Positions 1 through 11,883 of a stretch of DNA of 49,157 nt are shown here, one piece after another. The stretch's first letter is position 1. Every line of letters begins with the position of its first letter. The stretch spans positions 1 to 49,157 of the forward strand of contig JABXHY010000006.1 of the NCBI GenBank assembly GCA_013373375.1, given 5' to 3'. Under the pieces are notes generated by a model, which saw only the letters and a list, made by a program, of their open reading frames with translations, had not been told where the DNA came from and ran no database searches. The DNA comes from Gammaproteobacteria bacterium. Its GTDB lineage: Bacteria; Pseudomonadota; Gammaproteobacteria; Enterobacterales; Kangiellaceae. The position numbers and the translations under genes are program-made.

Positions 1-375
1 ATCGATTTAGATAACTTTAAATCTGTTAACGACACATACGGGCATGATGTCGGTGATGAGGTATTGCGTCATTTCTACAAAAAGGCGAAAAATGTATTAC
101 GACAAAATGATCAATTAGGTCGTTTTGGCGGCGAGGAATGGCTTTTGGTGATGCCAGGCTCTAATACACAGCATATAGAGCAAATATTCAATCGAATACG
201 AACTGCGGTTGTTAAAACCGCAATTAAAGGATTGCCAGAAAGCTATCAGCTTACCTTTTCATTAGGTGTCACCCAGTGGGACGGTCACTCTCAATGGGAC
301 GATACGCTTAAGCGTGCTGATGATGCAGTATACAATGCAAAGCAAAGTGGTCGTGACAGATGGGAGCTATTGTAG
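1..375 (+). CDS. GGDEF-domain diguanylate cyclase, C-terminal fragment (5' truncated by window)
   Basis: The reading frame is open from base 1 and ends at TAG 373-375, so only the last 124 residues of a longer protein are visible. They form most of a GGDEF domain, which makes the second messenger c-di-GMP from two GTP. The fragment begins with the metal-binding strand (IDLDNFKSVNDTYGHDVGDE). The signature appears as GGEEW at fragment residues 43-47, with Trp where Phe is usual. An RxxD product-inhibition site (RQND) lies five residues before it. The end matches the usual domain end (DDAVYNAKQSGRDRW). The sensory N-terminus is outside the window, so the input signal is unknown. Activity is likely but not certain because of the Trp. 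Confidence 0.9.
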   Translation: MDLDNFKSVNDTYGHDVGDEVLRHFYKKAKNVLRQNDQLGRFGGEEWLLVMPGSNTQHIEQIFNRIRTAVVKTAIKGLPESYQLTFSLGVTQWDGHSQWDDTLKRADDAVYNAKQSGRDRWELL

Positions 376-479
376 AAACATGTTTATCTGACTAATCACT
401 AATAAAAGTTGCAATTCGCCTCTTCTAAACTGAAGACTACTCAATCTTCGACTAACAATTTATAAACAATCCAATAGCC

Positions 480-1295
480 TTAACAATCAACACTGACTTC
501 ATATGAGGTGAATTTTCTAATATTGATTACGCCTGAATCAAAAATTAAGTATTGACCTTTAATTCCCATAAGAGTGCCGGATACCACAGGATTTTTATCA
601 AAGTTGTGTGAGGTTATTTTTACAGGATGTTGAACCACTGGATAGTTAATATTCGTTATGCCACTCTCAACAGTTTCAATTTGTTCTTCACTGTGGGTTG
701 TAATCAATGAGTTAATTGTCTGTGAAAGCTTTGATTTTAATTGCTCAGCTTCGGCATTAAGATCGACTGGATCGGCATCGCCTTTTAGCATAGCTCGCCA
801 GTTTGTTTTATCGGCAATCAAATCTTTAAATGCCGTCTCGACAAAGCCTGACAACTGTCTGGTCCCGACTTTAAACATTAACGTTGCCTGTGTTGCACCT
901 TGATCAATCCATCTCGTTGGAATTTGGGAATGACGAGTAATGCCAACTTTGAGCCCACTGGTGTTCGATAGGTAAACATAATGGGGAATAAAACAGTTTT
1001 GCTCTCCCCACTCAGGCTCACGACAAGTACCTTGATGGTAGTGACAGGTTTCAGGCTTAACAATGCACATATCACACCGTGCTAGCTTTCGCATACATGG
1101 GAAACAATAGCCTTGCGAAAAGCTTTTGTTGGTTTTATTGCCGCAGTTTGAACAGAATATATTTCCGGTGAAGTTTAAAGTCAGTGGCTTTTCTAGCAGC
1201 GAATTTAAATCGACCAACTCTTCTCCAACCGGAAGCTTATATTCAACGGTGTCAGATAAGTTGGAGACGAGTTTTCTTAAGGTACCAGTAGTCAT
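480..1295 (-). CDS. DUF2797-type zinc-ribbon protein
   Basis: A 271-residue protein that I recognise as DUF2797-like; its molecular function is not established. The N-terminal half has paired cysteines suited to two zinc sites (CSNCGNK, CFPCMRKLARCDMC, then CHYHQGTC). It is followed by a segment YVYLSNTSGLKVGITR that resembles the start of a GIY-YIG-like fold, which is a resemblance only. The C-terminal third is rich in E, K and Q. I chose ATG at 1295; an in-frame TTG at 1304 adds three residues but is a poorer start. No strong ribosome-binding site is visible for either. The gene stands alone on the minus strand, 145 bases downstream of the fadH stop codon. Confidence 0.75.
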   Translation of the reverse strand: MTTGTLRKLVSNLSDTVEYKLPVGEELVDLNSLLEKPLTLNFTGNIFCSNCGNKTNKSFSQGYCFPCMRKLARCDMCIVKPETCHYHQGTCREPEWGEQNCFIPHYVYLSNTSGLKVGITRHSQIPTRWIDQGATQATLMFKVGTRQLSGFVETAFKDLIADKTNWRAMLKGDADPVDLNAEAEQLKSKLSQTINSLITTHSEEQIETVESGITNINYPVVQHPVKITSHNFDKNPVVSGTLMGIKGQYLIFDSGVINIRKFTSYEVSVDC

Positions 1296-1398
1296 AAATA
1301 TCAAAGGTTGTCGTTAATGTCGGCAGTGTTACAAATTTTACAAGTGAAGAAAAGAAAATACAGAAATAAATTAAGAGAAAGTTTGGTGTTGAATTTTT

Positions 1399-1431
1399 AG
1401 GGCGTGTTCTCAAGTCTAGAAAGCACGCCCT
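1399..1431. terminator. Hairpin with 8-bp GC-rich stem between fadH and the DUF2797 gene
   Basis: AGGGCGTG at 1399-1406 pairs perfectly with CACGCCCT at 1424-1431. On the plus strand the stem is followed by TTTTAATTTTTT, so a U-tract exists only for rightward transcription. Both flanking genes run leftward. It may therefore stop antisense transcription entering fadH, or act as a weak terminator or processing stem for fadH. Confidence 0.45.
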
Positions 1432-1440
1432 TTTAATTTT

Positions 1441-3791
<2,351 letters not shown>

Positions 3792-5663
3792 GTGGAAAAA
3801 CCAGTAGGTACTGTTGGAAAAGTTTTTTATTACATTTGGATGGTATTTAAAACCAACGCGATTGTAGTGTTCGGTTTTATGGCTTTAATGATCACTATCT
3901 TCGGTGTGATCGTGCCAATGTTCAGTGACGGTGGAAAAGTCGAAGTTCCAGAAGGCTCGGCTCTTGTATTTGCACCAAGCGGTGTCATTACTGAGCAACC
4001 AGCTTTCGTGGATCCGATTAGCGAAGCTTTCAATGATGCCGCTGGCAATGCTAGCGCTCCAGAAGAAAGTGTTTATGACTTACTCGAAATTCTTCGAAAC
4101 GCAAAGGATGATGACCGTATTACTATGTTAGCGATTTATCCGGGTGGCATAACCAGCTGCGGTTCAGCAATGTTAGAAATGCTCAGAGATGGGATAGCTG
4201 ACTTCAAAACCAGTGGTAAAAAAGTTGTCGCTTATGGTGATATGTTTACCCAAACTCAATATTACTTAGCAGCACAGGCTGACGAAGTTTACATTCATCC
4301 TTTTGGTGGAGTGTTACTTGAAGGCTACAGCCGAGTGAGAACCTACTACGCAGAAATGCTTGAAAAAGTAAAAGTGACGCCAAACGTTTTCAAAGTTGGC
4401 AAGTATAAAAGCGCTATTGAGCCTTATCTAAGAAACGACATGTCTGATTACGCTAAAGAAGCTAACCGAGCATTCTTAGCAGACCTTTGGTCGATTTATA
4501 AAACAGATATTGCAGCCGCTCGAGGAATAAACGCTGACGACATCGATACGCAAATCAACAATTATGCTGAAACAATGAAATCGTCAAACGGTGACTTTGC
4601 ATCGATTGCTGTAGACCAAAAGTTGGTTGATGGCCTAAAAAACCGTCCTGATTTTCGAGCAATGATGATTGAGTTAGTTGGCGAAAATGAAAAAGAAACG
4701 TCTTACAAGCAAATCAGTCATAAGCAATACTTGAAAGCCATCAAACCGCCTATTGAATTTGTTAACCCGAATAGCAAAAAGGTCGCGGTCATCGTAGCGA
4801 AAGGCGCGATCATGGATGGTAATCAAAAAGAAGGTTCTATTGGCGGTGACACGCTTGCTCGTAAAATTCGTAAAGCTCGCACTGATGAAAATGTAAAAGC
4901 TATTGTGCTTCGTGTTGACAGTCCAGGAGGTAGCGCTTTTGCTTCAGAGGTTATTCGCCAAGAATTAGTAAAAGCAAAAGAACAAGGACTTCCGTTAGTT
5001 GTTTCTATGGGAACCTATGCTGCTTCAGGTGGCTACTGGATCTCAGCTAATGCCGATGAAATTTGGGCACGCCCTTCTACTATCACTGGCTCTATTGGTA
5101 TCTTTGGATTTATACCTACATTTGAAAAAGCATTAGGTTGGGCCGGTGTGCATCGCGATGGTGTCGGCACTACCGAGCTTGCTGGCTCAATGGATGTGGG
5201 TCGAGGCCTTTCAGACGACGTAAAAACAATCATTCAAGCTAACATTGAAAAAGGTTACGACCGCTTTTTGAATTTAGTTGCGAGTGGTCGAGACATGACA
5301 GTTGAGCGTGTTGATGAAATTGCACAAGGTCGTGTTTGGTCGGGTGTCAAAGCTCTTGAGTTAGGTTTAGTTGACCAACTGGGCACCTTGAAAGATGCGA
5401 TTAAATCGGCAGCATCCAAAGCTAAGCTTGAAGATGACGATTATGATGTTTGGTATGTAAAGCGTGAACTTTCTGAAAAGGAAAAGTTAATCAAACAGCT
5501 TTTGAACTCAACCATCGGAGAAGAACCTGTCGAATTTGATACTCCTAAATCAACCACGGTTGTTTCAGATTTGATGGCAAAAATGCAGGCGGAAATGAAA
5601 AAGCTGGAAGGATTTAACGATCCTAATCACGCTTACGTTCATTGTAACTGTGTTATTCAGTAA
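3792..5663 (+). CDS. sppA: Signal peptide peptidase SppA (67K type, tandem S49)
   Basis: An inner-membrane serine peptidase with its catalytic face in the periplasm, which digests cleaved signal peptides. The start is GTG at 3792 with GGGGAGA nine bases upstream. A transmembrane anchor spans about residues 20-43, followed by two S49 domains. The Ser/Lys dyad is visible: K206 in VGKYKSAIEP, aligning with E. coli K209, and nucleophile S412 in AASGGYW, aligning with E. coli S409. Length (623) matches the long 67K form, not the short single-domain type. The C-terminal tail ends with CNCVIQ. The gene stands alone and is separated from ansA by a strong terminator. Confidence 0.95.
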   Translation: MEKPVGTVGKVFYYIWMVFKTNAIVVFGFMALMITIFGVIVPMFSDGGKVEVPEGSALVFAPSGVITEQPAFVDPISEAFNDAAGNASAPEESVYDLLEILRNAKDDDRITMLAIYPGGITSCGSAMLEMLRDGIADFKTSGKKVVAYGDMFTQTQYYLAAQADEVYIHPFGGVLLEGYSRVRTYYAEMLEKVKVTPNVFKVGKYKSAIEPYLRNDMSDYAKEANRAFLADLWSIYKTDIAAARGINADDIDTQINNYAETMKSSNGDFASIAVDQKLVDGLKNRPDFRAMMIELVGENEKETSYKQISHKQYLKAIKPPIEFVNPNSKKVAVIVAKGAIMDGNQKEGSIGGDTLARKIRKARTDENVKAIVLRVDSPGGSAFASEVIRQELVKAKEQGLPLVVSMGTYAASGGYWISANADEIWARPSTITGSIGIFGFIPTFEKALGWAGVHRDGVGTTELAGSMDVGRGLSDDVKTIIQANIEKGYDRFLNLVASGRDMTVERVDEIAQGRVWSGVKALELGLVDQLGTLKDAIKSAASKAKLEDDDYDVWYVKRELSEKEKLIKQLLNSTIGEEPVEFDTPKSTTVVSDLMAKMQAEMKKLEGFNDPNHAYVHCNCVIQ

Positions 5664-5716
5664 CCATATGTATTAACAGGCGGTATCAATAAGGTCTATT
5701 GCTTGTTTTCATTGGT

Positions 5717-5748
5717 AAAAAAGGCGAACATTATGTTCGCCTTTTTTT
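5717..5748 (+). terminator. Rho-independent terminator after sppA
   Basis: AAAAAAGGCGAACA (5717-5730), loop TTA, then TGTTCGCC and a run of seven T. The perfect stem and U-tract make it a strong terminator between sppA and ansA. Confidence 0.9.
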
Positions 5749-5769
5749 ATCACCAAGTATTGTCATAAC

Positions 5770-6801
5770 ATGAAAAAACGTTCCGTTTACATCGCTTACA
5801 CTGGCGGCACCATTGGTATGAAAAAAACCAAACATGGATTTGCGCCTGAGGCTGGTTATCTAACGAGAGAGCTAAAGCAATTAGCTGATTTAAATCGAGC
5901 AGAAATGCCCGATTATCTTATCCACGAATATGACAACTTAATCGATTCTTCCAACATTACTCCAAATGAGTGGTTTAATATTGCCGACGATATACGCAAA
6001 AACTACGACAAATTTGATGGGTTCGTGATACTGCATGGAACTGATACAATGGCTTATACCGCATCAGCACTTTCATTTATGTTGGAAGATTTGGACAAGC
6101 CAGTTATTGTAACTGGCTCTCAAATTCCTTTTGGCGAATTGAGAAGCGATGGACGAGATAACTTAATTACGTCTGTAATTTTAGCTGCGAACTATGCAAT
6201 TCCAGAAGTTTGCCTGTTTTTTCACGATCGCCTTTATCGAGGAAATCGAGCTCAAAAAATAGATGCAAACAATTTTCACGCATTCGGCTCTCCTAATTAT
6301 CCCGCATTAGCAAAAATAGGTACCACCATTGATGTTAATGAACAGCTAATGATAAAAGCCAATACAAAGCCCTTTAAAGTGCAGAAAATTACCCCGCCCC
6401 CTATCGCTGTCGTCAGTATTTTCCCGGGTATGTCAGCACAAATGTTAAAAAACCTTCTTATTGAACCGATTCAAGGTTTAATTTTACAAACCTATGGAAT
6501 GGGCAACGCCCCATCCAACGATACAGACTTTTTACAGGTATTAGAGCAGGCCAGTGCACGTGATGTCATCATTGTTAATATAAGCCAGTGCTACCGAGGA
6601 AGTGTTGATATGCATGGCTATGCGACTGGAAATCGGTTGAATCAATGTGGAGTGATTAGCGGTTTCGATATGACAACCGAAGCTGCATTGACCAAACTTT
6701 ATTATTTATTCAGCCTCGGACTTTCTGTGCAAGATATTAAGCAAAAAATGCAAACCAATTTACGTGGTGAGCTAACCAACCCTGAGATTGAAGTAAAATA
6801 G
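5770..6801 (+). CDS. ansA: Type I (cytoplasmic) L-asparaginase
   Basis: Hydrolyses L-asparagine to aspartate and ammonia in the cytosol. The two family active-site motifs are intact: YTGGTIG near the N-terminus (nucleophile T14) and HGTDT at residues 89-93, with T91 and D92 at the same numbers as in E. coli AnsA. At 343 residues the length is that of AnsA (about 338), and no signal peptide is present, unlike periplasmic type II AnsB. ATG at 5770 gives the family N-terminus. It lies just after the sppA terminator and so has its own promoter or depends on readthrough. It fits the amino-acid-catabolising character of the window. Confidence 0.95.
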   Translation: MKKRSVYIAYTGGTIGMKKTKHGFAPEAGYLTRELKQLADLNRAEMPDYLIHEYDNLIDSSNITPNEWFNIADDIRKNYDKFDGFVILHGTDTMAYTASALSFMLEDLDKPVIVTGSQIPFGELRSDGRDNLITSVILAANYAIPEVCLFFHDRLYRGNRAQKIDANNFHAFGSPNYPALAKIGTTIDVNEQLMIKANTKPFKVQKITPPPIAVVSIFPGMSAQMLKNLLIEPIQGLILQTYGMGNAPSNDTDFLQVLEQASARDVIIVNISQCYRGSVDMHGYATGNRLNQCGVISGFDMTTEAALTKLYYLFSLGLSVQDIKQKMQTNLRGELTNPEIEVK

Positions 6802-6872
6802 CACAATTAGAGATGCTCTAAGGCCCTTTGGGATGCGTAAGTAGCACTAAACTTACTGCTTTAGACGACGAT

Positions 6873-7262
6873 ATGACTTTGTTAATTAGCTCTATTTTAT
6901 TTGCCATCGCTATGATTATTGTGACTAAAGTTCCAGTTGCCATTGCGATGAGAAAGCAATTTGGACACTATGATAACAAAGAGCCCCGTTACCAGGAATA
7001 TGCGCTCACAGGTTTTGGTCGTAGGGCGATGAGTGCACACGAAAACAGTATCGAAGCCCTACCTATCTTTGCAATAGGCGCGGTAATCGCGTCGATACAT
7101 TCGCCTGACTCAAGTTTAGTGCTATGGAGCTGCATTACCTTTGTGTGCGCGCGCGTCCTCTATGTGGTGTTTTATCTGGCTAACCTTGATAAATTGCGCT
7201 CAATTGTTTGGGCCTTAGGGTTTATTGCGTCTGTCGTGTTAATTACCACCGGCTTGCCTTAA
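6873..7262 (+). CDS. MAPEG-family integral membrane protein
   Basis: About 129 residues with four hydrophobic segments, a MAPEG-type protein (the superfamily of microsomal glutathione S-transferases and leukotriene C4 synthase). The family-like segment RYQEYALTGFGRRAMSAHENS links TM1 and TM2. Substrate is unknown; bacterial members are often simply membrane proteins of unknown role. I prefer ATG at 6873, which gives the usual length of about 130; an upstream in-frame TTG at 6828 would add 15 hydrophilic residues that the family lacks. It lies 71 bases after ansA in the same direction and may be cotranscribed. Confidence 0.82.
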   Translation: MTLLISSILFAIAMIIVTKVPVAIAMRKQFGHYDNKEPRYQEYALTGFGRRAMSAHENSIEALPIFAIGAVIASIHSPDSSLVLWSCITFVCARVLYVVFYLANLDKLRSIVWALGFIASVVLITTGLP

Positions 7263-7346
7263 CAAAGATTGAATGACTCTAAAACTGATTAAAATACTCT
7301 CCCTTGCCAGTAAAGATAAAACCATAGTCAATCGTACTAAATTCGC

Positions 7347-9413
7347 TTGTCGAATTATGCAAAATCTCAATATCTTCTCTATACTATTGAAAAATTAAAT
7401 AAAATAGAAATCACGTTGCAAAAACATTCGATTTTACTTTCCTTAGTTTTGGTAGCTGCTTCAATTGGCGCCTATACCTCAGATTTTACCATCGAAGATC
7501 TGCAGGCCTTACCCCCTTTCGAGGAAAAGATATTTGAATGGGACGTCAATGACAGGATAGCTTGGCTAGAAAAAAAGCGAACAGAGCCGTTATCCGATAT
7601 TGAGCGGTATCGAGCTAATCGCATGCTAGCCGGAGCCTACTATTATGAGCGACGGGATGAAGAAGCTGCAAAAATATGTCGCACCACTCTTCCTATTAAG
7701 CAAGATTATCAATATCGCTCCTGGTGTGTCGATACGACTATTGAAATTCCTACGATGATAATTGAAGAAAAGTTAAAAATAGCGGCAGATGCAGAATTAT
7801 CCAAACATTTTGCACAAGCAGCTTGGGCTCTTACCCAGGCTGGTTGGACTCAATCACAAGTCGGTGATATTGCTGGAGCTTTTGCCACTTACGAACATGC
7901 ACTCAAAATCATTCCCAAAGATAACCGAGAACTATTGTTCAATACCATGTTTAATACTGCGTCAATGTACAGTGTTCATGGCGATAATGACTTGGTTCGA
8001 AAAGCAATAGCGTTACTAACTGACCTTAAAAAGGAAGCGCGAGCCGACATTGAAATAGCGCAAAAAAGTAATGATGTTAATGCTATTAATTTAAGTAAAT
8101 CTTTTATTGAAATTGCCAACTTTAACATTGGCATTGCCTATACCCTTCACCTGTACGAGTATCGCGAAGCGCTTAAGTATTTCGACGAAATAAAAGAGCC
8201 AAGCCAATATGTCGTACCCGCTTATAGTTTTGCTGCCATCGCAGCGGCAGAGCTCGGTGAAAAAGATTTAGTTCAACTCTATATATCAAGTATCAATGAG
8301 CGAGAAGATCCCAATCCGGTGGTTAATCAATACCTAACATGTTATCGGGACATGGCCCAGTTTAAATTTAACACGTCTCATAGCATTGATAGCTGCTTTA
8401 ACTTGTCGGCAAATACGACGACTGAAGTTACCGTAGATGTGTATAAGCGATTGTCAGATGCCAATATTCCAACCATAGAGCTAAGAGCTTTACGCAAATT
8501 AAAAGAATTATTTGTAGGAAAGATTGAGCCGGAATTAAAAAAACGTGCTTCAGCCGCAGCTTCATCGACCGAACTTCAGCGCCTGGAAACTGAAAACCAA
8601 TTAAAGTCAGAAATATTAGAAAAGGAGCGTGAGTTAAAACTTGCGACTGAAAAAGAAAAAGAAATTCAGTTACGCTATTTTGCGGCAATGTTCTTCATTT
8701 TGTTATTGCTAGTGTACTTAATTTTGGCGCGATTCAGACAAAAGCGAAAGCTTGCGGAACAATTCGAAGCTTTAAGTCTTACCGATGGACTCACAGAGCT
8801 TGGAAATCGTCGATTCTTAGAAAATAATATTACGCGTGAACTCGCTTATATTAAACGTCATCATAAGTTTGATCACACTTCCATGTTGGGTATATTTGTG
8901 TTTGATCTGGATTATTTTAAGAAGATTAATGATACTTATGGTCACGATGCAGGCGATAAAGTTTTGGTTGAATTTAGTCGTCGACTTAAGTCAGCAATTC
9001 GTGAAACTGACCTACTCACTCGTTGGGGCGGCGAAGAGTTTGTTTATGTGGCAAGAGTCAAAACTGAAAATGAAATAACCGAATTAGCAGAAAGATTAAG
9101 AAATATAATTAAAGAACCCGCATTTAACATAGGCGAACAACAAGAAATTTCGGTTACATCAACGATTGGAATAGTTAAGTTTCCATTTTTTGAAGATGAA
9201 ACTCTCAGCGTGCCTTGGCAGCAGTTAATCAGCCTTGCTGATCTTGCTCTTTACTGGTCAAAGCAATATCGAGATGGCTGGGGCTTAATTGTCAATAAAG
9301 GCATTAATCACCCAGATGAAATTAAAGATATATTGCAGCTGCCATTAGAGGAGTCCATCTCGAGTAATCGGTTAGGCATGGTCTCGTCTTTTGAAAACAA
9401 GGTCGAAAAGTAG
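7347..9413 (+). CDS. TPR-repeat transmembrane diguanylate cyclase (GGDEF), copy 1
   Basis: A 688-residue membrane-bound c-di-GMP synthase. Order: N-terminal hydrophobic segment (about 27-43) as signal or anchor, helical TPR-like repeats (about 90-400) expected in the periplasm, a Glu/Lys coiled coil, a transmembrane helix (about 445-465), then a cytosolic GGDEF domain. GGEEF is at residues 561-565, with an RETD product-inhibition site five residues before it. The TPR region suggests protein or peptide sensing. No in-frame ATG exists before the TPR region. The start is TTG at 7347 or another TTG near residue 25; an in-frame stop at 7338 limits extension. It is paralogous in layout to the next gene. 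Confidence 0.88.
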   Translation: MSNYAKSQYLLYTIEKLNKIEITLQKHSILLSLVLVAASIGAYTSDFTIEDLQALPPFEEKIFEWDVNDRIAWLEKKRTEPLSDIERYRANRMLAGAYYYERRDEEAAKICRTTLPIKQDYQYRSWCVDTTIEIPTMIIEEKLKIAADAELSKHFAQAAWALTQAGWTQSQVGDIAGAFATYEHALKIIPKDNRELLFNTMFNTASMYSVHGDNDLVRKAIALLTDLKKEARADIEIAQKSNDVNAINLSKSFIEIANFNIGIAYTLHLYEYREALKYFDEIKEPSQYVVPAYSFAAIAAAELGEKDLVQLYISSINEREDPNPVVNQYLTCYRDMAQFKFNTSHSIDSCFNLSANTTTEVTVDVYKRLSDANIPTIELRALRKLKELFVGKIEPELKKRASAAASSTELQRLETENQLKSEILEKERELKLATEKEKEIQLRYFAAMFFILLLLVYLILARFRQKRKLAEQFEALSLTDGLTELGNRRFLENNITRELAYIKRHHKFDHTSMLGIFVFDLDYFKKINDTYGHDAGDKVLVEFSRRLKSAIRETDLLTRWGGEEFVYVARVKTENEITELAERLRNIIKEPAFNIGEQQEISVTSTIGIVKFPFFEDETLSVPWQQLISLADLALYWSKQYRDGWGLIVNKGINHPDEIKDILQLPLEESISSNRLGMVSSFENKVEK

Positions 9414-9502
9414 GCCTATTAACACTCTATTTCTTTGAATCATGTATGAAAAGTAATGTTGAGGGTTTAATCTTTATCTCTCAGCGGTTTCTTTTCCTTT
9501 AA

Positions 9503-9531
9503 TTGACACGTCAAATGACGTGAACTAATCT
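9503..9531 (+). promoter_or_regulatory. Possible promoter with overlapping palindrome upstream of second TPR-GGDEF gene
   Basis: A TTGACA box (9503-9508) overlaps a perfect inverted repeat, CACGTCA-AA-TGACGTG (9507-9522). Seventeen bases after the TTGACA lies a weak -10 (TAATCT, 9526-9531). A repressor bound there would block the promoter. The repeat is clear; the promoter and regulator are inferred. Confidence 0.45.
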
Positions 9532-9701
9532 TTTGTCATGTGCGAACTTTTTGGTGATGCCATTATGAACATCATTCTACCTTTTCGCTTACTTATTTCT
9601 TCAGGTTTCATTTCCTGATGCCTATCGTTTGTGCCTTTCTACTATCTGTTCACTCAGAGCTTGAAGGTTTTGTAATTCGAACTTGCGATTAGGTCACGAC
9701 T

Positions 9702-11795
9702 ATGAGGCCACAACTATTTGCTTTTGCCCTCGGTTTTAACCTTTTTATCAATACAAATTTTAAAGTGTTGATAACTATTTGGATACTCATTTTCACTGGT
9801 TTTTCTCAAAGAGTTTACGCATCGAGCGATTCATTAACAGCGGCTTCGTTATTGGCTGAAAGTACTCAGCCTGGTATAAGCCATGAGCAACGCTTAGGCA
9901 CACTGCAAAGAGCAAAAAAACTAGCACAACAAGAAGGCGACATTTATTCAACTGGCAATGCGTTGTATGAAATTTGCGTAGTCTATCTTGAACAAGGAGA
10001 TAATGAGCAGTATCTAATTCAGCGTAGATCCTTTAATGATTACTTCGAACAATATAAAGATAACACCACTGCCCTGTTGCTCAAGCTATTGGATATTGAA
10101 CACAATTTGAGAAACTCAAATCATAATGAAGCAGTATTAAATGGCGAAGCGCTCGTCAAACAAATTCGTTCGGATGACTTAACACGCAGGTCACGGCTTA
10201 ACGATAGTATTTATGAATTTACTTTATCGGATCTCGCTCGTCTGAGTAATTTTTTAGGAATAGCTTATTTTTCTCTAGGACAATATGAGTTCTCTCAAGC
10301 TTATTTTTCTGACTCTATGAAATATAACATGGAGCTAGGAAATCAAAGTGTTGTTGCATCACTCCTGGGAAACCTTTCTGCTGTTAGCTGGTCTCAAAAT
10401 GATTTTGAAAAGGCTCTAGATTACACTGAACAAGCGATTTCAATTCTTGAGACAACAGAAGCAACACAAACTTTATTACGTAACATTCTAAATAAAGGTG
10501 TTTATCTGGTTGAATTAGAAAGGCCAGTTGAAGCTCAAGCTATATTTTTTGATTTAATACAAGACAATAACATAGGCTCCTACCCCGATATCAAAATCAG
10601 TGCGCTGTATAACCTCGCCTCCTCATTAATTGAAAGTGAAAAATTTGATCAGGCAGAGCGTCATTTAATTGAGGCAATGGAGCTTTCTGTTAATTTAAAA
10701 GATGAAATGAGTATCAATGATGTAAATCAACAGCTGGCACAGCTTAAAATTGCGAAAAAGGATTATCGGGCTGCAATACCACTGTTAAAGGAAAATGCCC
10801 GCTATTATGAAAGCAAAGGATTAAAGCGGGATATGGCTGAAACATACAAAATATTGAGTGGTGCTTATCGCAACTTAAAGCAATACGAAGATGCGCTTGA
10901 TTATTTGGAACCCTATTACTCCTTAATGCTTGAACTTCAAAATGAATCCCGACAAAAGTCTATCACCGAATTTCAGGAGAAATTTGATGCAGAGCAGAGA
11001 GAAAACGAAATTGCTGCTTTAAAAAGTCAAAACGCGATTCATCAGCTGCAGGTCGAATCAAAAAATAATTTAATCAAGGCGCTAGTTGCGATTGGTGTGC
11101 TTGTGATTTTGATGATTTGGAATCAATTAAGAAACAAGCAAAAGTTAGCCGATCAATTTGAAACCATGAGTTTAACCGATCCATTAACAAAAATTGGCAA
11201 TCGACGTTATTTCAAAGCTCATATAAATCGAGAGCTTGAATACGCTAAACGACATATGAACTCGAATAGTCAACAAGGACTCGGAATATTTATTTTTGAT
11301 ATAGATTTTTTCAAAAAACTTAATGACCGTTACGGTCATGATGCAGGAGATACCGTACTAATTGAGTTTTCTCAACGAATTAAAACGACACTTCGTAGCT
11401 CTGATTTGTTAGCTCGCTGGGGAGGAGAGGAATTTGTCGTTGCAGCTCGTATAAATTCACAAAAAGACTTACCGTTAATTGCTTCTAAAATTTTAACGAT
11501 TATTAATGGTAGTCCGTTCGAGCTAGTGGGAAGCGATCCTATAGCGGTATCCTGTTCTATCGGTGGTGTTGCGTATCCGTTTATCAATGATAACGATGTA
11601 ATTCCAGATTGGCACTTACTCATTAACTTAGCTGATCATGCACTTTATGAAGCAAAGCAAAAAGGACGAAATCAATGGGTTTTAGTCGAAAATAACAATA
11701 TCCAAGACTTTAATGAATTGGAACAGAGTGGCAATGAAACTCTTGATGATCTGATAAAAACTGATCGAATCCGACTGGCATCATCGAGTGCATAA
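9702..11795 (+). CDS. TPR-repeat transmembrane diguanylate cyclase (GGDEF), copy 2
   Basis: A 697-residue relative of the previous gene. An N-terminal hydrophobic segment (about 20-40) ending in a signal-peptidase-like site (VYASSDS) precedes many TPR units (about 50-420; for example AVSWSQNDFEKALDYTEQAI). A Gln/Glu-rich coiled coil, a transmembrane helix (about 450-467) and a GGDEF domain follow. GGEEF lies at 574-578 and the inhibitory RxxD is RSSD just upstream. The active-site strand FDIDFFKKLNDRYGHDAGD is canonical, so an active, feedback-inhibited cyclase is expected. The 288-base gap before it holds its own apparent promoter and operator, so it is probably regulated separately from copy 1. 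Confidence 0.9.
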   Translation: MRPQLFAFALGFNLFINTNFKVLITIWILIFTGFSQRVYASSDSLTAASLLAESTQPGISHEQRLGTLQRAKKLAQQEGDIYSTGNALYEICVVYLEQGDNEQYLIQRRSFNDYFEQYKDNTTALLLKLLDIEHNLRNSNHNEAVLNGEALVKQIRSDDLTRRSRLNDSIYEFTLSDLARLSNFLGIAYFSLGQYEFSQAYFSDSMKYNMELGNQSVVASLLGNLSAVSWSQNDFEKALDYTEQAISILETTEATQTLLRNILNKGVYLVELERPVEAQAIFFDLIQDNNIGSYPDIKISALYNLASSLIESEKFDQAERHLIEAMELSVNLKDEMSINDVNQQLAQLKIAKKDYRAAIPLLKENARYYESKGLKRDMAETYKILSGAYRNLKQYEDALDYLEPYYSLMLELQNESRQKSITEFQEKFDAEQRENEIAALKSQNAIHQLQVESKNNLIKALVAIGVLVILMIWNQLRNKQKLADQFETMSLTDPLTKIGNRRYFKAHINRELEYAKRHMNSNSQQGLGIFIFDIDFFKKLNDRYGHDAGDTVLIEFSQRIKTTLRSSDLLARWGGEEFVVAARINSQKDLPLIASKILTIINGSPFELVGSDPIAVSCSIGGVAYPFINDNDVIPDWHLLINLADHALYEAKQKGRNQWVLVENNNIQDFNELEQSGNETLDDLIKTDRIRLASSSA

Positions 11796-11883
11796 TAAGT
11801 TATCTCATGAAGCATTCCAAGGCTAGAGGTTTGTAGTGACAATTAATTTTTTAGCCTTTTTGTTATAAGGTAGGAATCAATAA

